Source of the DNA: Anaerolineae bacterium | GTDB lineage: Bacteria > Chloroflexota > Anaerolineae > CG2-30-64-16 | Length of the DNA stretch: 19,181 bases | Assembly: GCA_025454565.1 (NCBI GenBank) | Contig: JALOOE010000187.1 | Span: forward strand, 1-19,181 | Reading direction: 5' to 3' | Shown: positions 8,139 to 15,280 of the stretch, piece after piece | How positions within the stretch are numbered: the first letter of the stretch is position 1 | Layout: each line of letters begins with the position of its first letter | Notes under the pieces: model-generated | What the model saw: the letters and a program-made list of their open reading frames with translations, nothing else | The model's database searches: none | What the model was told of the DNA's origin: nothing | Made by a program: the position numbers and the translations under genes

Positions 8139-9055
8139 TTTTCGGTCTGCTTTCGTGCGCGCGGGTGGGCGTTGAGCACCGTGTCGCGCAGATGTGACTG
8201 ACTGACCTGCGTGTAAATCTGTGTTGTTCCCAGGCTCTCGTGCCCCAGGAGCTCCTGCACAGAGCGCAGGTCGGCGCCGCCGTCGAGCATGTGGGTAGCG
8301 AAGCTGTGTCGCAGCATGTGCGGCGTCACCGCGTGCTCGATGCCGGCCTCGACGGCATAGTCGCCTAACGTGCGGGTGAACATACTCACCGACAAGCGAG
8401 TGCCGAACCGGTTGAGAAACAGCGCCTCCACACGGCGACTACCGGACGCGCCCGCCGCCAACAACTGCATACGCCCGTCGCCAAGATACGCGCGCAGCGC
8501 AGTCACCGCCGGTTTCCCGATCAACGTGATACGCTCCTTGTCGCCCTTGCCCAGCACACGCACCTCGCCCTGGGCTAGATCCACCGAGCCGACATCCAAC
8601 GCCAGCAGCTCGCTGACGCGCAACCCGCCGGCGTACAACAGCTCCAACATCGCTCGATCACGCTGACCCTGCGGCGTAGACAGATCGGGCGCCGCCAGCA
8701 GCGCCTGAACCTCCTCGGCGCTCAGCGGCCGCGGCAGGCGTTGGGGCAATTTAGGCGAGGAAATCGCATTGACCGGGTTGGCCTCCACCAGATCACGGCT
8801 ATGCAGATAGGTATAGAACGCCCGCAGCTCAGACACACGACGAGCGACACTGGCCTTGGCATAGCCCAGGCTGTGCAGCAGCGCCAGCCACTGCCGCAGC
8901 AACGCCGGCGTCACCCGCTGCCACGATTCGATGCCCTGCTCCTGCGCAAACGCCATGAACTCGGCTATCTCGCGACGGTAATTCGCAAGCGTGTGCGGCG
9001 ACGCGTTGCGCTCGGCGACTAGATACTTGATATATCGGTCAAAATATTCCTGCAT
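8135..9055 (-). CDS. xerC: Tyrosine recombinase XerC/XerD
   Basis: This 306-aa site-specific recombinase resolves chromosome dimers at dif-like sites. It has an N-terminal SAM-like core-binding domain (about 1-90, including SPHTLANYRREI) and a C-terminal catalytic domain. All catalytic residues are visible: R146 (GGLRVSELL), K170 (LGKGDKER), H246 and R249 (TPHMLRHSFATHM), H272 (LLGHESL) and the nucleophile Y281 (TTQIYTQV). Length is normal for Xer proteins. I chose the ATG at 9055, giving MQEYFDRY; an in-frame TTG at 9076 would add seven residues. No phage or integron features surround it, and it sits among housekeeping genes, so it is a chromosomal Xer rather than a mobile-element integrase. 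XerC versus XerD cannot be settled here. Confidence 0.92.
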   Translation of the reverse strand: MQEYFDRYIKYLVAERNASPHTLANYRREIAEFMAFAQEQGIESWQRVTPALLRQWLALLHSLGYAKASVARRVSELRAFYTYLHSRDLVEANPVNAISSPKLPQRLPRPLSAEEVQALLAAPDLSTPQGQRDRAMLELLYAGGLRVSELLALDVGSVDLAQGEVRVLGKGDKERITLIGKPAVTALRAYLGDGRMQLLAAGASGSRRVEALFLNRFGTRLSVSMFTRTLGDYAVEAGIEHAVTPHMLRHSFATHMLDGGADLRSVQELLGHESLGTTQIYTQVSQSHLRDTVLNAHPRARKQTEK

Positions 9056-9132
9056 GATAGTTGCCGCCAAGGGCAATCAGCAATTTTGCAGCACTCCCAG
9101 ACAAGATACTGCACATTACACGAAGCCCGAGC

Positions 9133-9273
9133 TCACGCCGGCTCCGTCTGGAGGCGTTCCATTCTCACGCGCTCATGGCACGTCATACACTCGGCCCATT
9201 CCTTGCTGGCGACGGCCAGCATTCCCTGGCATTTCGGGCAAGGTTGAGGCAGCGGCCTGCGCCAGGAAACGAA
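9133..9273 (-). pseudogene. topA: Out-of-frame C-terminal end of topA
   Basis: Reading the minus strand from 9273 in the frame one base behind the main topA frame gives FVSWRRPLPQPCPKCQG, then MLAVASKEWAECMTCHERV, and a TGA at 9133-9135. The CPKC...CMTC arrangement is a zinc ribbon of the kind that ends many TopA proteins. In the family, GGDLV is normally followed by about 20 residues containing FYGCxxYPxC before FxxW. Here GGDLLA joins FVSW directly and out of frame. That fits a deletion of roughly 60 bp that is not a multiple of three, rather than a single-base error. The size is an estimate from remembered family layout. Confidence 0.75.
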
Positions 9274-11963
9274 GCGAGCAGGTCACCGCCATCCTTCGGG
9301 CACTTCACGCCAACCTTGTTAACAATCGGCCGAGTAAAGCGGCAGGTCGGATAGTTGGCGCAGCCGACAAACCTGCCGAACCGTCCCTGCTTGATCACCA
9401 GATCGCCGCCGCAATCAGGACATGGTTCACCCAACTTCTCCGGCTCAACGGCCACCTTCGCCATGGTACGCTCGGCGTGCTGGAGCTGCGGCCCAAAACG
9501 ACCGTAGAACTCGCGCAGCACCGGCACCATCTGCTCCTCGCCGCGCGAGATGCCGTCGAGATGCTCTTCCATCGTCGCAGTGAAACCGACGTCGAAAATC
9601 GTATCGAAGTATTGGACCAACAGATCATTGACGGTGAAGCCCAGTTCCGTTGGGAGCAGTTTTCGATCCTGCCGCTCCACATAGCCCCGGTCGATGATGG
9701 TCGAGATGATGCTGGCATAAGTACTGGGCCGGCCGATGCCATTCTCTTCCAACGCTTTGACCAGTGTCGCCTCGGTGAACCGCGGGGGCGGCTGAGTGAA
9801 ATGCTGCTCCGGCAGGAGTCGCAGCAGATCGAGCAGTTCTCCGACCGACAGATCAGGCATTTGCTCGCTTTCGACGACCTCGCTGGAGGTTCCGGGATGC
9901 GTCTCGGCGCCATTGCCGCCGGCTGCAACGCGACTCTCTGTCGCCGGCCGTTTACCCTCCGCCAGGCGCGACTCATCATCACTCGGCCCGGACGCGCCGC
10001 CGGTGTAGACCACAAGAAAGCCGGGGAAGCGCACCTTCGAGCCGCTCGCCCGAAGCAGATACGGGCGCTCGCCCGAATCCGGTCGCCCCGCATCCACGTC
10101 GATCGTCAGGGTGTCGTAGATCGCCGCGGCCATCTGGCTGGCAACAAAGCGCTGCCAAATCAGCTCATAGAGGCGATACTGCTCCCGCGTCAGCTTGTCG
10201 CGCAGGCTCTGAGGCGTCCGCCGGCTGGATGTAGGTCGAATCGCCTCGTGCGCCTCCTGAGCGTTTTTCGAACGCGTCCGGTAGACGTTCGGCTCCGGCG
10301 GGATAAAGTCGGCGCCATAGGTCTCGCTGATGAACGCGCGCGCCTCCGCCTGGGCTTCCTGGGCCACATTGACGCTGTCGGTGCGCATGTAAGTGATTAA
10401 GCCAACTGCGCCGCCTTCGCCGATGTCGATCCCTTCATAGAGATCCTGCGCGGTGCGCATGGTGCGCTGCGCCGTCATGCCGAGCCGTTGACCGGCATCC
10501 TGCTGGAGCGTGCTGGTGGTGAAAGGCGGATTGGGCCGGCGTCGGCGCTCGCCCCGCTTCACCGACGCGACGCCATAGGTCGAGCGCTCCAGATCACCGA
10601 CGATGGCGAACGTGTCAGCCCGATTCTTGAGGTCGGCCTCCTGGCCGCGGATGCGGATCAAACGCGCCATGAAGCTGGGCCGCGGCGACTGGCCCTGCGT
10701 CGTCCGCTGGGCCAGTTCTGCATCGATCGACCAGTACTCTACAGCCACGAATGCGTTGATCTCGCGCTCGCGCTCGACGATCAGCCGCTGCGCCACCGTT
10801 TGCACGCGTCCGGCCGACAGGCGACTCTTCACCCGATCCCACAACAGCGGGCTCACCTGATAGCCGACCAGCCTGTCCAGGATGCGCCGCGCCTGCTGGG
10901 CGTCGACCAGACGCATGTCGATCTCGCGCGCGTTCGCGAACGCCTCGTCGATGGCGTGCTTGGTGATCTCGTGGAAGACTACGCGCTGTACCCGCTCAAC
11001 AGGAATCTGGGCGGCCTCCAATAGATGCCAGGCGATGGCCTCGCCTTCACGATCCGGATCAGTCGCCAGATAGACTTGGCGCGCGCCGGCCGCCGCCTGA
11101 TGTAGCGACTTGACGATCTCTTTCTTCTCGTCGGGGACGCGATAGCTGGGCGCGAAGTCGTGTTCGAGATCGACCGACAGCTTCGATTTGAGCAGGTCGC
11201 GCACATGCCCCACTGAAGCCCGCACCTCGTAGTTCTTGCCCAGGAAGCGGCCCACCGTGCGTGCCTTGGCCGGCGATTCGACGATGACGAGCTTGCCGCT
11301 CAGGGATTGCGAATTGCGAATTGCGAATTGCGAACTCGCACTATGTTTTGCGATCGCTGCCTTGCTTTTCTTCGCTGATTCGCTGGTTCGCTGATTCGTC
11401 TTCGCGTCGGTGGTGCGTTTTGCTGATTTGCTGACTTGCTGAACTACCGGTTTCTCCAGCCCGGCGTGGTCCGCGGTGGCGCCGATCTTGAACAGTTTCG
11501 TGCCGCAAACGCCGCACAGACCCACCGCCGCAGGACGACCGTTCGCCATGAAGATCGCTTTGCCTTCGGCTAGAGGCTGCATCGCTTTGCACTTAACGCA
11601 ATACGCCTGCGCTTCCTTTGTCAGAGGCGCGCTCGGAGACGGCGCATCGGATGCCGCCTGAGTCACCGCTTCCTTGCCGGCTTCGCGCTTTGCCGATCTG
11701 CTGACTTGCTGAATTTCCGGCTTGGGCAGATCGGCGTGCGCCGGGGTCGAACCGATTTTGAACATCCCAGTGCCGCACTCAGGGCAAACGCCACGTGTCG
11801 CCGGTCTCCCATTTTCCATGAAGACAGGTTGCGGATCCTTTAGCGCCCGGCTCGTCCGGCACTTCATACAGTACGCACTCAGTTCAGTTTCACTCTCTCG
11901 ACGATCACCAGATCTGTCAGCCCGATTACAGCAACCAACCGGCCGCCGCTGCGCACCAGACAA
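9183..11963 (-). CDS. topA: DNA topoisomerase I with two N-terminal DUF5679-type zinc ribbons; start lost, 3' end frameshifted
   Basis: A type IA topoisomerase that relaxes negative supercoils. Counting from the frame's first start at 11963: two ribbon repeats (about 31-71 and 121-161, each YCxKC...NGRPA..G.C..CGT..FKIG), a low-complexity linker (172-222), the Toprim domain with E229 (VIVESPAK) and D302/D304/E306 (DPDREGE), nucleophile Y525 (GLITYMRTDS), a hydrophilic insert (654-702), and a zinc finger C848/C851/C868/C874. A second finger begins at C888 but the frame then leaves homology near 9273. The expected end continues in another frame to 9133. No good start exists: the TTG at 11963 lies deep inside manC, and the ATG at 11867 would remove the first ribbon cysteine. 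A start codon seems deleted just before SETELSAYC. Identity is certain; intactness is not. Confidence 0.9.
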   Translation of the reverse strand: MSGAQRRPVGCCNRADRSGDRRESETELSAYCMKCRTSRALKDPQPVFMENGRPATRGVCPECGTGMFKIGSTPAHADLPKPEIQQVSRSAKREAGKEAVTQAASDAPSPSAPLTKEAQAYCVKCKAMQPLAEGKAIFMANGRPAAVGLCGVCGTKLFKIGATADHAGLEKPVVQQVSKSAKRTTDAKTNQRTSESAKKSKAAIAKHSASSQFAIRNSQSLSGKLVIVESPAKARTVGRFLGKNYEVRASVGHVRDLLKSKLSVDLEHDFAPSYRVPDEKKEIVKSLHQAAAGARQVYLATDPDREGEAIAWHLLEAAQIPVERVQRVVFHEITKHAIDEAFANAREIDMRLVDAQQARRILDRLVGYQVSPLLWDRVKSRLSAGRVQTVAQRLIVEREREINAFVAVEYWSIDAELAQRTTQGQSPRPSFMARLIRIRGQEADLKNRADTFAIVGDLERSTYGVASVKRGERRRRPNPPFTTSTLQQDAGQRLGMTAQRTMRTAQDLYEGIDIGEGGAVGLITYMRTDSVNVAQEAQAEARAFISETYGADFIPPEPNVYRTRSKNAQEAHEAIRPTSSRRTPQSLRDKLTREQYRLYELIWQRFVASQMAAAIYDTLTIDVDAGRPDSGERPYLLRASGSKVRFPGFLVVYTGGASGPSDDESRLAEGKRPATESRVAAGGNGAETHPGTSSEVVESEQMPDLSVGELLDLLRLLPEQHFTQPPPRFTEATLVKALEENGIGRPSTYASIISTIIDRGYVERQDRKLLPTELGFTVNDLLVQYFDTIFDVGFTATMEEHLDGISRGEEQMVPVLREFYGRFGPQLQHAERTMAKVAVEPEKLGEPCPDCGGDLVIKQGRFGRFVGCANYPTCRFTRPIVNKVGVKCPKDGGDLLASFPGAGRCLNLARNARECWPSPARNGPSV
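11306..11333. repeat. 7-bp tandem repeat inside topA
   Basis: Four perfect copies of ATTGCGA in a row. On the topA strand they encode QFAIRNSQ within the linker between the zinc ribbons and the Toprim domain (about residues 211-220). The unit is not a multiple of three, so each copy is read in a different frame. Confidence 0.85.
11371..11442. repeat. Two groups of 8-bp tandem repeats inside topA
   Basis: TTCGCTGA, TTCGCTGG, TTCGCTGA and a partial TTCG occupy 11371-11398. TTTGCTGA, TTTGCTGA and CTTGCTGA occupy 11419-11442. They encode the low-complexity linker (QQVSKSAKR, NQRTSESAKK) after the second zinc ribbon of topoisomerase I. Confidence 0.8.
11689..11712. repeat. Third group of 8-bp repeats inside topA
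   Basis: TTTGCCGA, TCTGCTGA and CTTGCTGA follow one another. They encode QQVSRSAKR, the same linker motif that follows the second zinc ribbon, so ribbon plus repeat tract was apparently duplicated as a unit. Confidence 0.65.
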
Positions 11964-12868
11964 TTCCGCGCATCGCTCAGCACTACCTCCCCGATGACGG
12001 CATTGCCGCGATCATCGGCAGGCAGCACATCGAGTAGCGAAGCCCAATTGCCGATGTCGCTCCAGCCAATCTCCACGGGGATCACCGACACGCCGGCAGC
12101 ATGCTCCATGATGCCGTAATCGATGGAAATCTTCTGCACCTGGGGCCACTCGGTTTCCAGCACACGGCGAGAATCGGCGGCGCTCAACCCGGCCGCGATG
12201 CGGCTCAGCGCGCCGTACGATTCGGGCAACTGAATGGCGAACTCCTCCATCAACCGATCGGCGCGCCAGACGAACATGCCGCTGTTCCACACATAACGTC
12301 CGCTGTCCAGAAAATGAACTGCCAGCGCTTGATCGGGCTTCTCCACAAAACCGGCCGAGGCGTACACAGGAAACCCATCCGCGATGATCTGCGAATCGCC
12401 GAGCCGAATATAGCCGAATCCGGTGGACGGGAAGGTGGGCCGGATGCCCATCGTAACAATCGTGCCATCAGCAGCGATCGTCGCGGCCGCCGATAACGCG
12501 GCCCGGAAGCCAGCAGTATCTGCAATGAAATGATCGGCCGTAAGCATCGCCATGATCGCATCCGGATCGCGATGCAGCAGGTGGATCGCACCCAACGCGG
12601 CCGCCGGCGCCGAGTCGCGGCCGGACGGCTCTAGGATGAAGTTTTCGGGAGGCACATCTGGCGTCTGCGGCCGCAGCACTTCGGCCATCGCCGGGCTGGT
12701 CACGACGAAGATGCGCTCCGGCGGAAAGAGCGGCGCGAGTCGATCCACGGCATGCTGGAACATCGTGCGCTCGCCGATCAACTTCAACGCTTGCTTTGGG
12801 GCGCCTTTGCGACTTAACGGCCAAAGTCGCGTGCCCGATCCTCCGGCCATGATCACAGCGTACAACAT
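11879..12868 (-). CDS. manC: Mannose-1-phosphate guanylyltransferase, C-terminus apparently truncated
   Basis: This 329-aa nucleotidyltransferase makes GDP-mannose from mannose-1-phosphate and GTP for envelope polysaccharides. Signatures are AGGSGTRLWPLSR (8-20), PKQ (24-26), EPSGRDSAPA (80-89), LTADHF (109-114), GFGYI (150-154), FVEKP (174-178), WNSGMFVW (194-201) and VEIGWSDIGNW. The last recognisable stretch is GLTDLVIVE. Family members normally continue for about 25-35 residues (typically a D-ALLV-RDRAQ-V helix), but here the frame reads RVKLN and stops. The following bases belong in another frame to topA, so the end of manC seems deleted. The ATG at 12868 has GGAGG ahead of it and lies 20 bp after dprA. 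Whether the shortened enzyme folds is unclear; the catalytic core is complete. Confidence 0.9.
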   Translation of the reverse strand: MLYAVIMAGGSGTRLWPLSRKGAPKQALKLIGERTMFQHAVDRLAPLFPPERIFVVTSPAMAEVLRPQTPDVPPENFILEPSGRDSAPAAALGAIHLLHRDPDAIMAMLTADHFIADTAGFRAALSAAATIAADGTIVTMGIRPTFPSTGFGYIRLGDSQIIADGFPVYASAGFVEKPDQALAVHFLDSGRYVWNSGMFVWRADRLMEEFAIQLPESYGALSRIAAGLSAADSRRVLETEWPQVQKISIDYGIMEHAAGVSVIPVEIGWSDIGNWASLLDVLPADDRGNAVIGEVVLSDARNCLVRSGGRLVAVIGLTDLVIVERVKLN

Positions 12869-12888
12869 CGTTACGAATCCTCCACGGT

Positions 12889-13632
12889 TCAGCCCAACGT
12901 GTATTCCGGCCTTGACTCGCGCGTTCGCACGTAGTTCATCCCGCCAACCTGATGGACAAGCCCCTTCAGTTCCATCAGCGCCAATGCGCTGGTGACCTGA
13001 GCGATGGGCAACTCCACAGCTCGGCCAAGCTCATCGACGTGCATCGGCTCTTCCGTGAGCAGGTCGAACAGTTGCATCTCGGTGGCGTCCGTGGGCAGCA
13101 ACATCTGCGCCTCGACATGCTGCACGACTGTCGTCATGTTCAAAGCCTGGAGGACGTCGTCGACCGAGAGCACTGGGGTCGCGCCGTCCCGGATGAGTCG
13201 ATTGGTGCCGGCGCTTCCCCGTTGGAAGATGCTGCCCGGCACTGCGAACACATCGCGCCCCTGCTCCGCCGCGAAATCGGCGGTAATGAGCGCGCCGCTC
13301 TTCTCGCCGGCCTCTACCACGATCACCCCGCGGCTCAAGCCGCTGATGATCCGGTTACGCGGCGGGAAATTGTTGGCTTCGGGCTGCGTTCCCAGGGCGT
13401 ATTCGCTGATCAGCGCGCCTTGAGCGACGATGTCTTCGGCCAGCTTACGATGCTCCCACGGGTAGATGATATCTACGCCGGAACCGAGCACGGCGATTGT
13501 GCGGCCGCCCGCATCCAGGACTGAGCGATGGACCTGCCCATCGATACCACGTGCCAGGCCGCTGACAACGGTCACACCGGCGCGAGCAAGTTCGGTCGCC
13601 AACTTCTTGGCCACCTCGCCCCACCATGGCAA
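12889..13632 (-). pseudogene. dprA: DprA/Smf, C-terminal two thirds (separated by frameshift)
   Basis: DprA binds incoming single-stranded DNA and loads RecA during transformation. This frame holds most of the Rossmann-fold DNA-binding domain: ELARAGVTVVSGLARGID, GRTIAVLGSGVDIIYP, LISEYALG, FPPRNRIISGLS, VVEAGEKSGALITA, GRDVFAVPG and GTNRLIRDGA. A C-terminal winged-helix domain follows (about EMQLFDLLTEEPMHVDELGR onward). The ATG at 13632 is only where this frame opens. Real homology starts at GEVAKKLATEL. The N-terminal third is in another frame immediately upstream, so as sequenced this part would be made only by internal initiation. Confidence 0.88.
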
Positions 13633-13972
13633 TCGCCCAATCGTCCGCCAGGCCTAACTCCCCCTTAACATAGAACACGGGCGGCGCGTCGCTGATTGCC
13701 TTCAGCCGCTGAGGATAGCTGTCGTCTTCCCAGGTGAAAACCTGAACGCCGGCCTCTTTGATCTTGCGCAGCTCGTCGGCCAGATCCAGTTCGGCGCGGG
13801 CCTGCAGCAGGTTGGTCAGAGATCGGCGGTCGAGCCCAACTTCGCGCAGCGCATCAGCCGAAGCCTCCCAGGCCGCATCGACCGCGCCAAAGTAGTCCAA
13901 GAGCGCTCGCAAGCGCGCCGGACCGATCCCGCGCACGCGATTGAAGCCGATCCAATAGGCCAGCGGATCCAC
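13445..13972 (-). pseudogene. dprA: DprA/Smf, N-terminal third (frameshifted)
   Basis: The first part reads as a DprA N-terminus: a helix-hairpin-helix-like segment (YWIGFNRVRGIGPARLRALL), then the lead-in to the Rossmann fold (FTWEDDSYPQRLKAISDAPPVFYVKGELGLADDWAIAMVG as separate pieces). After AIAMVG near 13622 the family expects a GxRxxxxYG segment and then GEVAKKLA. That segment, about 8 residues, is missing, and the frame runs on as unrelated sequence to 13445. I prefer the GTG at 13972 because GTGAGGG lies just ahead and the promoter at 14017-14045 would start transcription near 14010. A TTG at 14008 also opens this frame. Confidence 0.85.
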
Positions 13973-14016
13973 CGGCACGCCCTCACCCGATAAAGTAGAT
14001 ATACTCAATAATTGCC

Positions 14017-14045
14017 AGCATACTCGATGGCACTGGATTTGTCAA
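14017..14045 (-). promoter_or_regulatory. Sigma-70-type promoter for dprA
   Basis: On the minus strand, TTGACA (14040-14045) is followed by a 17-bp spacer and TATGCT (14017-14022). The -35 is perfect and overlaps the stop codon of rimM; the -10 matches 4 of 6. It would give dprA, manC and topA transcription independent of the ribosomal genes upstream. Confidence 0.6.
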
Positions 14046-14581
14046 TCTTCTTCTGCGTCCAGCAATCCCTCAGGTACGGCGACGATGATCTTTCTAGCGG
14101 CCAAATCGACCCTCAAAATCACTTCGCGCAACGCCGGAAGCAGGATTTCACCTTCAAGACCGGCTACGACGTACACATCATTGGCGCGTGTGAACAAGAT
14201 CTCAACTAATGTGCCAAGTGGCCTGCCATCTTGGGTCTCAACCGCCAATCCGATCAGATCATGCGCGTAGTTTTCATGCTCGCCGAGCGGCATCGCCTGC
14301 TCGTCGGGGATCATCAGATACTGACCCTGCAACGTCTCGGCAGCATTGCGGTCCGGCACGCCGGACAGCTTCACCAGCATCATCCCCTTGTGCGGCCGCG
14401 ACGCCTCGATCTCAGTAGGCGTGCAATCGGCGAACGTGCCGAGATACACCTTTGCCCCTGCACGGTATCGCTCCGGGAAGTCGGTCATCACCAGCACCTT
14501 CACCTCGCCCCTGATGCCGTGCGCACTCGTGATCTGACCGATAGCGAGATAACTTTGCGTCTTCGATTTTGCGGGAGCCAT
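14042..14581 (-). CDS. rimM: 16S rRNA-processing protein RimM
   Basis: This 179-aa factor assists maturation of the 30S head and binds ribosomal protein uS19. The RimM N-terminal barrel (about 10-90) contains YLAIGQITSAHGIRGEVKV and the LSGVPDRNAAETLQGQYL region. A PRC-barrel domain follows (about 100-175), including GTLVEILFTRANDVYVV and EILLPALREVI. Length is typical. The ATG at 14581 has AAGGAG about 7 nt upstream. It follows rpsP and khpA, its classical neighbours, but is separated from khpA by 111 bp that hold two strong hairpins. Its stop overlaps the dprA promoter. Confidence 0.95.
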   Translation of the reverse strand: MAPAKSKTQSYLAIGQITSAHGIRGEVKVLVMTDFPERYRAGAKVYLGTFADCTPTEIEASRPHKGMMLVKLSGVPDRNAAETLQGQYLMIPDEQAMPLGEHENYAHDLIGLAVETQDGRPLGTLVEILFTRANDVYVVAGLEGEILLPALREVILRVDLAARKIIVAVPEGLLDAEED

Positions 14582-14598
14582 ACAACTCTCCTTGACGC

Positions 14599-14630
14599 GA
14601 CACGAGGGCGCTTTGCAGCACCCTCGTGTC
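14599..14630. other. Hairpin just upstream of rimM
   Basis: GACACGAGGG (14599-14608) and CCCTCGTGTC (14621-14630) are perfectly complementary over 10 bp, and GCT/AGC inside the loop can add three more pairs. It lies 18 bp before the rimM start in the mRNA leader. No T-run follows, so it is not a classical intrinsic terminator. Confidence 0.75.
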
Positions 14631-14640
14631 TGAGCACTAC

Positions 14641-14684
14641 CGAACGCTGAAAGATGGGAATCTGTGACCGGCTTTCAGCGTTCG
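14641..14684. other. Second hairpin between khpA and rimM
   Basis: CGAACGCTGAAAG (14641-14653) and CTTTCAGCGTTCG (14672-14684) are perfectly complementary over 13 bp, with an 18-nt loop. It begins 8 bp after the khpA stop and is met before the 14599-14630 hairpin during transcription. The side facing rimM has no T-run. Confidence 0.78.
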
Positions 14685-14692
14685 CTCGTCGT

Positions 14693-14920
14693 TCACACGA
14701 TTTCCAGCACCACGCGGTGATCTCCGGATGCCACCTTCAATAGCGTGCGGATCGCATTCGCCACACGCCCATCCTTGCCGATCACACGCCCCATATCCTC
14801 TTGATCCACGTGCAATTCGAGGACGGTGACGCTGCCGCCGTGGGTCTCCTTCACAAAGACCTTGTCCGGGCTATCCACCAGCGATTTGGCGATATACTCT
14901 ACCAGCTCTTTCTCTTTCAC
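14693..14920 (-). CDS. khpA: KH-domain RNA-binding protein KhpA
   Basis: This 75-aa single KH domain binds RNA. The GxxG loop is in RVIGKDGRVANAI (45-57), and the protein matches the small YlqC/KhpA group, which partners with KhpB in other bacteria and typically sits between rpsP and rimM, as here. Start: GTG at 14920 with AGGAG about 9 nt ahead. The protein begins MKEKELVEYIAKSLVD, as family members do. No other start fits. Confidence 0.95.
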   Translation of the reverse strand: MKEKELVEYIAKSLVDSPDKVFVKETHGGSVTVLELHVDQEDMGRVIGKDGRVANAIRTLLKVASGDHRVVLEIV

Positions 14921-14980
14921 CGCTCAGTCTCCTTTCGGGTTCCAGGTGAGCAGGTTCCAGGCTGCAGGTTCTCTTCATCG

Positions 14981-15011
14981 ACCTTCAACCTTCAACCTTC
15001 GACCTTCGACC
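14981..15011. repeat. 7-bp tandem repeat between rpsP and khpA
   Basis: ACCTTCA twice, then ACCTTCG twice, then ACC: 4.4 copies of ACCTTCR. A GGTTCCAGGCTGCAGGTT-like stretch precedes it at 14953-14970. It fills most of the 96-bp spacer between rpsP and khpA and lies within their shared transcript. Confidence 0.75.
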
Positions 15012-15016
15012 GACGA

Positions 15017-15280
15017 TCAGGCGACCGGCGCGGCCTGGGCGACGAAGACACCAGCGGCCTTGAGCAGACGCTCGACGGCATAGCTGGGCTGCGCACCCAC
15101 ACCGATCCAGTAGCGAGCGCGTTCTACGTCGATGCTGATGGTTTCAGGTTCGGTGCGCGGGTTGAAATACCCGAGGTTCTCGACGATGCGGCCATCACGA
15201 GGGGAGTGCTGATCGGCCACCACAACACGATACACCGGCTGCCGTTTGGCGCCGTGTCGACTCAGACGAATGCGAACCAT
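15017..15280 (-). CDS. rpsP: 30S ribosomal protein bS16
   Basis: This 87-aa protein is a structural component of the 30S subunit needed for its assembly. The N-terminus MVRIRLSRHGAKRQPVYRVV and the motif SPRDGRIVENLGYFNP are diagnostic, followed by RARYWIGVGAQPSYAVERLL. I chose ATG at 15280, which has AAGGAG about 9-10 nt upstream; a GTG two codons earlier is too close to that site. The gene lies 81 bp downstream of ffh and upstream of khpA and rimM, a common arrangement in bacteria. Confidence 0.97.
   Translation of the reverse strand: MVRIRLSRHGAKRQPVYRVVVADQHSPRDGRIVENLGYFNPRTEPETISIDVERARYWIGVGAQPSYAVERLLKAAGVFVAQAAPVA

Noticed and set aside
6963..8201. Plus-strand open frame of about 410 codons opposite the M24 peptidase
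   Set aside because: All five metal ligands of the peptidase lie on the minus strand; the opposite frame has no recognisable feature.
8135..9055. Mobile-element integrase
   Set aside because: Length, neighbours and motifs fit a chromosomal Xer recombinase; no attachment site, phage gene or integron repeat is nearby.
8991..10400. Long plus-strand open frame of about 470 codons opposite topA and xerC
   Set aside because: It is a shadow of topA with no domain signature. The minus strand carries the Toprim, active-site and zinc motifs.
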